Source: Aplysia californica (Eukaryota > Mollusca > Gastropoda > Aplysiida > Aplysiidae). From it: 64,000 bases of DNA. The notes under the pieces are model-generated. The model did not search any database. It was given only the letters and a program-made list of their open reading frames with translations, and had not been told where the DNA came from. Shown here one piece after another: positions 59,601 to 64,000 of this stretch. The stretch covers positions 573,187 to 637,186 of the forward strand of contig NW_004797574.1 of the NCBI RefSeq assembly GCF_000002075.1, in the 5' to 3' direction. Position numbers and translations under genes: made by a program. Positions within the stretch are counted from its first letter, which is position 1. Each line of letters starts with the position of its first letter.

Positions 59601-62345
59601 AGAGAGTAACGTACACAAAAAAGGAGAGATAAGGACGATAGATGTCTGATAGGGAAGAAGGACAAACCACACCAGAGCACCCGCCAACCACCTACAGTAA
59701 GGTTTTACGGTGCTCGCAACTGCATAAGGTCATATGAGCGCCAAGGGGTGGATGTAAACAGGGAAGTCCAAATGCGGAATCAGGCTTACTCTGCTCACCT
59801 CTCTAGCACAAAGTCTGCTTCGACTATCAAAGCACCCCGGAAATAGCAGTTCGCAAGATAGTGACAAACATACAAAAGAAGTAGAGGAAAATGACGATAG
59901 TAAGGATGAGGAAAGAAAAAGCAGCGGTGCCCCTGTACGTGACATAGACTGACTGTTTTTCTCCCTTATAAGGCAGGAGGGTGGGGATGAAACTGACTGG
60001 ACACTTCACAGGCCTTTTGTCCTGGTTGTGTCCCACTACACACTATGTTGCTGCCACAGCTCATTGTGTCAGTCAATCTCAGACTGTGGTTTTGGGGGGT
60101 TTTTTTTGTCGTAATTCTCTCATTGGCTTACGGCTGTGTCACCCACAACCCAAAGTACAGGAATTTTTTAATACCTTGTCAAACTAATGTTTGTCTTACT
60201 CCTGGCTCTAGCACAAGTAGTAATGTTTTTCTAAGGGTAAACGGGCACTGAGCGACTGTAGGAGCGGTACTTAACGTAGACTGCCACAGTCTGGCTGTTT
60301 TTCTCCCTTATAAGCCAGGAGGAAAAAAATTGGCATAGCAAAAACAAAAAACAACAATAAACACCCCCGGCCCCCAAAGGTCGGGGTGACATATTCATCC
60401 TGTGTCATCACTTACTCATCTTCAGTGAGAGGTTTGAATTCTGCTGGGTCCTCTGGATATTGCTTCCTACAAGCTGGGCATAAACCATTCTCATCTGTGC
60501 GAATTCTATGCCAGCAAAACCGGCAAATCTGAAGAGTAATAAATATTACAGGTTATCAAGGCGTTAAACTGGAAATTTTTAAACCCAATTTTGGGCTCCC
60601 CACAACGTTCTCGAGAAACACACTCCATATTACACCTCTCCAATGTACTACTGACAAATTAAAGTGACATACTAGCCTAAACACATGAGTCCTCGGCAGT
60701 AAAAAGTTTATTAAAATCTAAAATTCTAAAGAAGACTGTGTAACGTCTTTACCACAGACAGTTTGGATCGATAAAAACAATTTGTCAAAATACAGAATCT
60801 CTCACCAAAGAAAGAAATAAAGAGGAAATACCACTGCACTTATATCTCATATTACGGGAAAGGCATAATTCACGGTTGCATAGAGTACACTAAACATAGC
60901 AAACCAAACAATTTTTTCAATGCCTCAAGGCCTATCGCCCATTATCAGCCATATTGGGAAGGAGAGTGGCCTCAATGTATGGATGAACAGCATCCAACTT
61001 ACTTGATATCCGCAGGTGCAAGGGAAAAAACTGTGATCATCGATCTCAAGTGCTTCCATGCACAAAGGACACTGAAAACAAACAAAAAACCCAAAAAATA
61101 TTTGTATGAAAGCTGAAAGTTTTTTTCTTCACAAATACGCTATGAAAACACAATTAGCATATAATATATAGAGAGAGAGCAAGGCGACAAGTCAAAGTAG
61201 AATAAAAACAAATATTGTATCACCAAAATGACAACAAATTAAAGTCATTTCTTTTCACAAGAAAATCTATAATTTAAAAAAAGCCTCAAGACAAGAACAA
61301 GTATAGAACGAATAGAAGGAAGATGAATAAGCAGCATACCACCACAATACAACACTACAGTGGAACTCGGATTTATCGAGCTCGGATTCAACGAGATGAG
61401 ATAGATTCCCCGGTTTTTTTCTTCTTTAAAGTCAATAAAAATAACCTGGATTCAACGAGCACTTAAATCTGCGAGCTCGCTTCCAGGGTGAACTGCCCCC
61501 GCAGACGTGGCTTAGCTCATTTTTCTCCCAGAACGAACTTTATCTATTCCCGGAAACCATCCATTGCAACTGCATCGTGAACCATTATTCGCTTAGCCGA
61601 TTGCATGCGACCAATCAGCTGCCTGTTTTTTCATACGAACACATGCGTTGTTGGCTCGCGCACGCGTCTACTCTGGCGTGTGTCGGAGTCGGATGGGCGG
61701 CCTGCACACATGTGACTGTGTGTGTGTCTCGGGGAGGTAGGGGGGCGCACTAGCGATCCGGGCATTGAACGTTGCAGATACAAACGCGTCAGTCTTTTCC
61801 CCCCCTTGGCAACTGATCATTATTACAATGATAAACTAGTCTTGACGTAGATCTTCGTAATGAATTGTGTGCTTGTCTATGAAATCAAAAGTTGCTGTTA
61901 TGTTAGGATCTACACAGCAACACATCTTTGTGGTAAACAATCGAGATGACACAGGAATGCATTTGAACGAGTCAGTCTCTTTCTTTTACACAACTCATAA
62001 TATTCTGGCATTTCAGGCACTATTTGTGACTTCTCTTTATATATTACTTGCTCAGTGCCTGTAATTATCTACACAAAACCTCATGTTTGCTATAACGAAC
62101 ACTCGGATTCAACGAGATTTTAGGTTTAGGCCCAGCGACCCCGTTGAATCCGAGCTCCACTGTATCAATCATTACTACATTGCACAATCACAATGAGCTC
62201 GAACTTTAAAAAAAAAAGCCCCTGGCGGCATTTATCTAGATCTATGCAATGCACACTATACGGCTATACGAGCATTTAGCTGCTAAATCATCCTAGAAAT
62301 ATTCCACATCAGAGATGTACTCACTTCCGCTGGTTCATCAGACAT
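41352..62345 (-). CDS. CNOT4: CNOT4 / Not4, RING E3 ubiquitin ligase of CCR4-NOT
   Basis: Family role: ubiquitinates ribosomal and other targets with UBE2D-type E2s and binds the CCR4-NOT deadenylase, linking translation quality control to mRNA decay. Exons 5' to 3': 62345-62325, 61071-61003, 60528-60416, 58834-58745, 58105-57958, 57206-57042, 56643-56576, 55903-55814, 54589-54337, 53876-53734, 52584-52287, 51778-51580, 50976-50854, 50207-49914, 48648-48521, 44716-44500, 43336-43256, 42273-42061, 41362-41352. All GT-AG, phases consistent, 907 residues. C4C4 RING (Cys 8, 11, 25, 27, 32, 35, 47, 50), Lys/Glu-rich coiled region 63-97, RRM about 99-185 (NLVFVVGL, FGKIHKVVI), C3H finger C190-C199-C204-H208, then a long Ser/Pro/Gln-rich tail with DWSAAFGF (about 574), FDPCAESFKGLADLIEKE (about 595) and APHWLKSLQQLTESDGPS (about 840), as in vertebrate CNOT4. 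The N-terminus before the RING is only seven residues, shorter than in human. Confidence 0.96.
42335..42605 (+). repeat. TAGH repeat copies, A then C
   Basis: Subfamily A with arms GGCACTT (42399-42405) and AAGTGCC (42449-42455), the loop enlarged by about 23 nt. Then GAGAGTAACACGCACAGAAA, AAGGAGCACAAACCACACC. From 42549 subfamily C follows (CATTTAGTGCTGAGAAAAAG). Antisense to CNOT4, about 60 nt upstream of the acceptor of exon 42273-42061. Confidence 0.75.
43361..43863 (+). repeat. Minisatellite, 49-bp unit, about 10 copies
   Basis: Unit: TCATGTCCTCCTCTCTTTCC, TACACATCCCTATCCCAACA, CTAACATTG. Copies differ at a few positions (ACTAAC, GCTAAC, CGAAC) and the last ones are shorter or diverged. 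Because 49 is not a multiple of three, each frame is open only over a few units; apparent proteins here are artefacts. In the CNOT4 intron between exons 44716-44500 and 43336-43256. Confidence 0.95.
43886..43962. repeat. Poly-C tracts
   Basis: Two runs of about 15-20 cytosines (43887-43902 and 43944-43962) directly after the minisatellite. Confidence 0.9.
44573..44629 (-). repeat. CAG/CAA tract encoding 19 glutamines in CNOT4
   Basis: In the exon 44716-44500, mixed CAG and CAA codons encode 19 consecutive glutamines between His residues. CAG runs first and CAA runs after; the interruption limits slippage. A further QQQPQ stretch follows. Confidence 0.95.
44975..45060 (+). repeat. TAGH repeat copy, subfamily A, truncated
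   Basis: TTTTAGTTTTCGTACAAG, AAAAGGTGATGTAAGTGCCA, AGTTTAGAAGTGTTACAGTA. The left hairpin arm is degraded. It lies 30 bp before the piggyBac element. Confidence 0.6.
45092..48139 (+). mobile_element. piggyBac-family transposon, 3.05 kb, internally deleted
   Basis: Perfect 13-bp inverted ends CTCTCAGCAGTTC, flanked by TTAA at 45088-45091 and 48140-48143. Inside, a plus-strand transposase reads in at least three spliced exons: 45389-45531 (acidic MSSDESDIDLNDSMDEESDV), about 45982-46133, and 46427 onward. The 46133/46427 junction is in frame, yielding RSFLTPASFFKLFF. The DDE domain starts with FRSWEDLDSEM and VSIDERM (first catalytic Asp), continues to GRYSFRQYIKDN, then shifts frame near 46893 and resumes as NGYTYNYEVYTGK. 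The later catalytic Asp segments are absent; a TAGH B copy (47096-47490) occupies part of that space. Therefore non-autonomous now, within a CNOT4 intron, antisense to the gene. Confidence 0.9.
47096..47490 (+). repeat. TAGH repeat copy, subfamily B, inside the piggyBac element
   Basis: Arms AGCGCTC (47118-47124) and GAGCGCC (47147-47153), then GGGGTGGATGTCAACAGAGA, GAAGTCCTTACAGGGAATCA, CTCTGCTCTCCTCTCTAGCT, GGCACCCCGGAAATAG, GCATGACATTGTTGGATCAG and ATGTCCCCCC. Highly similar to the copy at 48845-49250. Younger than the host piggyBac element. Confidence 0.9.
48714..48800 (+). repeat. TAGH repeat copy, subfamily C
   Basis: ACATCAACATGATAATGGTC, ATTTACTGCTGAGAAAAAGG, AAACAACAGAAGGAAAG, then CTCTCCAACCGCCCAC. 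65 nt upstream of the acceptor of the CNOT4 exon 48648-48521 in transcript direction, antisense. Confidence 0.7.
48845..49250 (+). repeat. TAGH repeat copy, subfamily B
   Basis: Starts TTTAGTTTTTTAGTTTTAG; stem GGCGCTC (48873-48879) with GAGCGCC (48900-48906). The remainder matches the copy at 47096 over about 350 bp with few differences, so these are the youngest-looking members. Confidence 0.9.
49595..49710 (-). mobile_element. Interspersed repeat / LINE-tail fragment
   Basis: TCATCATCATTGCCTTTCTC, ACCCTGCACCAGGGTATAGG and ATTCCAGGTCTTCCCA match the arrangement near 3930-4060 and 5100-5150. The 5100 copy belongs to a LINE tail, so I assign this one likewise. Confidence 0.45.
50272..50345 (+). 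repeat. TAGH repeat copy, subfamily C
   Basis: GCATCGACACAATAACAGTC, ATTAAGTGCTGGGAAAAAGA, ACAACAGAAGGAAAGTAA. 65 nt upstream of the acceptor of CNOT4 exon 50207-49914, antisense. Confidence 0.7.
51076..51256 (+). repeat. TAGH repeat copy, subfamily A
   Basis: TTTTTAGTTACGTTTTAGTA, stem GTACTT (51106-51111) with AAGTAC (51132-51137), then GAGGTGCTACTAGATA, GGACAGATAAGCACGATAGA, AGGAAAGAAGGAGCAAACCG, ACACCTACCAACCACC. About 100 nt upstream of the acceptor of exon 50976-50854. Confidence 0.8.
51985..52265 (+). repeat. TAGH repeat copies, C then A (degraded)
   Basis: C: ACATCAATGCAATAATGATC, ATTCAATGCAGGAAAGACAG. A: GTTTTAGAAAGGTTTTACAG, CGCCTGCAACTGCATAACAC, AGGACGATAGATATTGGAAA, ACCACACCAGAGCACC. 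The hairpin's right arm is deleted in the A copy. Confidence 0.65.
52627..52815 (+). repeat. TAGH repeat copies, C start then A
   Basis: AGCACATCCACGGAATAAAG, GTCATTTAGTG, then TTTAGTTTAAGTAAGACTTA, CAGAACTTGTACAACACAAT, ATAGAAGTGCATAAGACTAT and GATGTCTGACAAGAAAG. It starts about 43 nt upstream of the acceptor of CNOT4 exon 52584-52287. Confidence 0.65.
53059..53319. mobile_element. Miniature inverted-repeat element, about 260 bp
   Basis: The left CGTAAGCTGACAAAAAGCC is matched by the inverse at the right (GGCGTTTTGTCAGCTTACG). AT-rich non-coding interior. I could not define the target duplication, so the superfamily is unknown. In the CNOT4 intron between exons 53876-53734 and 52584-52287. 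Confidence 0.7.
53380..53700 (+). repeat. TAGH repeat copies, two of subfamily A in tandem
   Basis: First: stem GTACTT (53396-53401) with AAGTGC (53422-53427, one G-U pair), then GGAGGTGTTACAAGAGACAA, AAACACAAAAAAGAAGGAGG, CTGCCAACCACCCAC. Second, from about 53557: TTAGGTGCGAAAGATAAGAG, ACAAAGAAAAGGAGGAGAGA, GGGAAAGAAGGAGCAAACCA, CCACCAACCACCCACA, lacking the left arm. Confidence 0.75.
53945..54065 (+). repeat. TAGH repeat copy, subfamily C
   Basis: AAGCACATCGACACAACAGC, GTGCAGGGAAAAGAGCAAGA, AAACAGAAGGAAAGTAAAGA, AGTGGCGCCCTCAAACCACC. 70 nt upstream of the acceptor of CNOT4 exon 53876-53734, antisense. Confidence 0.7.
54736..55020 (-). mobile_element. Non-LTR retrotransposon C-terminal fragment (zinc-finger tail)
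   Basis: The minus-strand frame includes FRARTGHLLTNKHINRIYPM, then WEPHCRHCEYHEDTVEHLLL and HCPNLAVHQRRLL: a C-x2-C-x8-H-x4-H/C tail found after RNase H in I/Jockey-type elements (C-x-x-C...E-T-x-E-H-L-L-x-x-C-P). Open for at least 90 codons, ending at a stop near 54740. May belong to the same family as the RNase H fragment at 31.2-32.1 kb. Confidence 0.75.
55015..55620 (+). repeat. Older interspersed repeat (family D), interrupted copy
   Basis: Aligns with 26230-26790 on both sides of about 55275-55550, where a TAGH B copy is inserted. The right resumption reads ATGCAGACATCTTCTATTTC, ATTATTTTGATGAGCGCCTG, against ATGCCGGATTCTTTTATTTC, ATTATTATGACGGGCACCTG at 26.7 kb. Confidence 0.7.
55275..55552 (+). 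repeat. TAGH repeat copy, subfamily B, with boundaries from the family D comparison
   Basis: Stem GGCGCTC (55306-55312) with GAGCGCC (55333-55339). Then GGGGTTGATGTCCACAGAGA, AATCAGACTTACTGTGCTCA, CACAAAGTCTGC, AAGACACTTCAATCAGTGGC. Internally deleted relative to the 48845 copy. Confidence 0.85.
55990..56155 (+). repeat. TAGH repeat copy, subfamily A
   Basis: GGTTTAGTTTTACTTAGCAT, TTTACAGCACTCAAAACATT, GTCATATAAGAGCTGAAGAT, AGGTGTTATAAGAGAGTAC, TTTGATAAGAAAGAAGGAGC, CAACCACCCATT. The hairpin is partly eroded. Confidence 0.75.
57863..57879. repeat. Poly-C run
   Basis: About 17 cytosines in the CNOT4 intron, 80 bp beyond the exon 58105-57958. Confidence 0.9.
58387..58643. mobile_element. piggyBac-type miniature element, 257 bp
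   Basis: Flanked by TTAA at 58383-58386 and 58644-58647. Left end CCCATAGACTGCAAACTGTA, right end the inverse of CCTGTTGACTGCAGTGTAGG. Non-coding. Confidence 0.65.
59514..59965 (+). repeat. TAGH repeat copies, A followed by B
   Basis: A: AGTTCCAGTAAGAGTTTTAC, CACTT/AAGTG stem (59551-59580), GATGTGTTACAAGAGAGTAA, GATAGGGAAGAAGGACAAAC, CGCCAACCACCTAC. B from 59697: stem GGTGCTC (59709-59715) with GAGCGCC (59736-59742), then GGGGTGGATGTAAACAGGGA and so on to about 59935. Same A-then-B order as at 38.4-38.6 kb. Confidence 0.85.
61358..62162. mobile_element. pogo/Tigger-like miniature transposon, 805 bp
   Basis: Begins CAGTGGAACTCGGATTTATC and ends with the inverse of CAGTGGAGCTCGGATTCAAC, flanked by TA (61356-61357 and 62163-62164). 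The CTCGGATTCAACGAG motif recurs internally near both ends (for example 61379 and 62100), lengthening the inverted ends. No transposase frame. In the CNOT4 intron after the first coding exon. Similar length and end type to the 20493 element, but a different sequence. Confidence 0.85.
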
Positions 62346-62385
62346 TATTGATTGGACAGCAAGTAGAAAGCAATACTGTGTGGAA

Positions 62386-63678
62386 CCTGTGGGAGAACAA
62401 TGTACAAAAATATAGGCCCAAGTCTGACTTGCAGGATCACCATTCTTCACCTATAAATTATGTGTAGCCTAATGAGAAACCCATGGCATAGCACAGAATC
62501 TCCAGGATATGTTTCTGTAAGTCATTCAGGAATGAGACTTGCGACAAAACATTTTTTGTCCATGATATATAAATAGATCTAGATTTAGATCTAGATATCT
62601 AGACCTTAAGTTTTAACGCAAAGTACAAGTACGGCTAGCCATGCCATACTTAACACCTTTGCCACCTCATCTCGCCGATTGGCGATGTTTACCACTCAGT
62701 TTCTTTGGATTTCCCCAAAATATGATGGCAAAGTGTCAAGCTAGCCATACTTAAGGACGGCTGGACTGTTAGGCAAACCGTACACAGCTCTAGCCACTTC
62801 AGACTCGAGCTGAGAATTATAAACTTTTTAACACGAATGAAGAAAGTGCAAGAGAGAGCACCACAGTCACAGTACTGAAAAGTGATGCCTTGCCTTATTT
62901 TTTTAGAATAAAATTTCAACAGGTCACAGTCGCAAGCCAAGCTAGCCCTGACCCTGTCGTGCCCTATCTATAGACTATATAGATCTACACACAATACTAT
63001 GCCTACCCAACTCAAGTAAACCTACTCACTGTGATTGGTAGCCAACACCCTATTTGATCTATTATTCCCATTTTCTTCTGATCTGAATAATCTGATGAGC
63101 AAAGGGAACCAACTTGGAAATGAACTTGATACAATTTAATGCAATCAAAGGGCATACCAATCAAAGCTACAAATAAAACTGCTGAGAACAAAATGTCACA
63201 TCTAATGTCAAATGACTGAACAATACTGTCACTGTCACAGTTACACAGCTTTCCAATTTCTGTCCTGGTGTTATTTACCCGACGGCAGAGAACAGAAAGT
63301 GGAAGGAAAAAGTTGCAAGATCTAGGGAGATCACAATATAACACACATGATGTTCAAAACAAATACCACACCAAAAGACGAAATGATCTCATAGATTTAC
63401 GGGTAAAGTTTCCAAGTAATTGAACAAATCTAAAGAAATGACGACTTGTGACTGTTCATGGGATCTCGAGAACCATGAAAAGACAACTTGTCTTAGACCT
63501 GTATGTGGGCAGAGACCTGTCAATGGATTCAAGATCAGCAAGGACAGTCCCGAACCTCGAGGACATGGACACTACCCTAAGCCCCTGTTCATGGGAATAT
63601 TGGTCATGGCAGTATTTGGGGATATTAAAAGACTCCAGACCAAGATTATACGGTTAACCATCACCACCCAAAACTTAC
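62386..63678. other. CNOT4 5' intron
   Basis: TTCTCCCACAG at the minus strand ends at 62387, so the coding exon carries 41 nt of 5' UTR (62386-62346) and a leader exon lies upstream. The region itself holds TAGATC-rich repeats (62575-62605) and two chance minus-strand frames (62689-62940, 63012-63344). No second gene recognised. Confidence 0.5.
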
Positions 63679-63735
63679 TCCGAAATTTTTCTCAGCTTTT
63701 CCTGTGAAGCTCTCAACGACGACACTAATGCTAAA
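63679..63735 (-). ncRNA. Inferred CNOT4 5' UTR exon
   Basis: A strong minus-strand donor, GGA then GTAAGTTTT (donor at 63678-63673), lies just inside the NRF1-like site and would pair with the acceptor at 62387. The upstream limit is not visible, so the right end is a guess placed near the NRF1-like motif. Inference from splice signals only; this is an mRNA leader exon and not a separate RNA gene. Confidence 0.4.
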
Positions 63736-63744
63736 GCGCATGCG
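63736..63744. promoter_or_regulatory. NRF1-like site in the CNOT4/SCNM1 divergent promoter
   Basis: GCGCATGCG, a near-palindromic match to the NRF1 consensus core (GCGCATGCGC). It is placed between the likely CNOT4 leader exon and the SCNM1-like start, about 160 bp from the latter. NRF1 sites are typical of animal bidirectional housekeeping promoters. Also nearby is TCTCGCG at 63778-63784. Confidence 0.55.
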
Positions 63745-63907
63745 TCAACCTAAATTGCCCGGATGAGGATGAGGTAATCTCGCGTTACACTATGAGAATT
63801 CCAGTCGATCTTCCATTGTAATTGTAAACATTTCATTCACTAGCTAGCCTAGGCTACTCAGGTTCTGCCAAACCGCTAGATCTAGAAATCTAGATCATTC
63901 GTTTGCC

Positions 63908-63958
63908 ATGTCTTTCAAAAGAGAGGGAAATGACACGCACCTTTTGGATACCTTAAGA
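63908..63958 (+). CDS. SCNM1: SCNM1-like splicing factor, first coding exon (partial gene)
   Basis: ATG at 63908 in a GCCATGT context opens MSFKREGNDTHLLDTLR, followed directly by a GTATGT donor at 63959 (phase 0). The first seven residues are identical to those of vertebrate SCNM1 (MSFKREGDD..LN.L), a U12/minor-spliceosome-associated zinc-finger protein that affects 5' splice-site choice. The rest of the gene lies beyond the window. Short match, but a distinctive N-terminus with a splice donor where expected. Head-to-head with CNOT4. Confidence 0.7.
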
Positions 63959-64000
63959 GTATGTTGTTGTTTTTTGTATCTCCCAATGAATGATTTGTTT

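Noticed and set aside
55327-59945. Shared minus-strand frames in TAGH B copies (both end INPLALI or IHPLALI)
   Set aside because: The similarity follows from shared repeat DNA; the frames are short, differ in breaks, and show no protein-like conservation beyond the DNA level.
63420-63707. 95-codon frame near the divergent promoter
   Set aside because: It overlaps the proposed CNOT4 leader exon and its donor, has no recognisable domain, and an alternative frame is equally open.

Overview
The window is eukaryotic nuclear DNA from an invertebrate. Genes are split into many short exons with GT-AG introns, introns and intergenic DNA are full of DNA-transposon remnants, LINE tails and microsatellites, and TCTAGATC-rich patches recur. 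Encoded proteins resemble their vertebrate counterparts closely. A lophotrochozoan, probably a gastropod mollusc, is my best guess, but this is inference from sequence style and not from a search.

Layout: 1-11 kb holds no gene I can support. It contains a Tc1/mariner-like inverted-repeat family, a LINE tail nested in it, a 762-bp structure bounded by palindromes that carries a duplicated ETS/YY1-like segment, and a piggyBac-like remnant. A complete NAP1-like histone chaperone gene (plus strand, 11374-33831) follows, with 15 shared exons, three very small acidic exons and two alternative last exons that give different C-termini. From 34 to 39 kb lies repeat-rich intergenic DNA between two convergent 3' ends. 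A complete CNOT4 gene (minus strand, 62345 down to 41352) follows: RING, RRM and C3H zinc-finger E3 ligase of the CCR4-NOT complex, 19 coding exons, 907 residues. At the far right, divergent from CNOT4, is the first coding exon of an SCNM1-like splicing factor (63908-63958). The 1.5 kb between the two start codons carries an NRF1-like site.

The most notable feature outside the genes is an interspersed repeat family (called TAGH here; subfamilies A, B, C). About eighteen copies lie in CNOT4 and one in the NAP1 gene, every one antisense to its host gene. Copies share a short stem-loop whose two arms differ between subfamilies yet still pair, and several lie about 45-70 nt upstream of a splice acceptor. 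A comparison with an interrupted older repeat (26.3 kb versus 55 kb) marks one insertion. Mobile DNA also includes a 3.05-kb piggyBac element with an intron-containing, internally deleted transposase, several TTAA-flanked short elements, two TA-flanked pogo/Tigger-like elements of about 800 bp, and pieces of non-LTR retrotransposons including an RNase H-bearing one. I saw no LTR retrotransposon, virus copy, CRISPR array, tRNA or rRNA gene.
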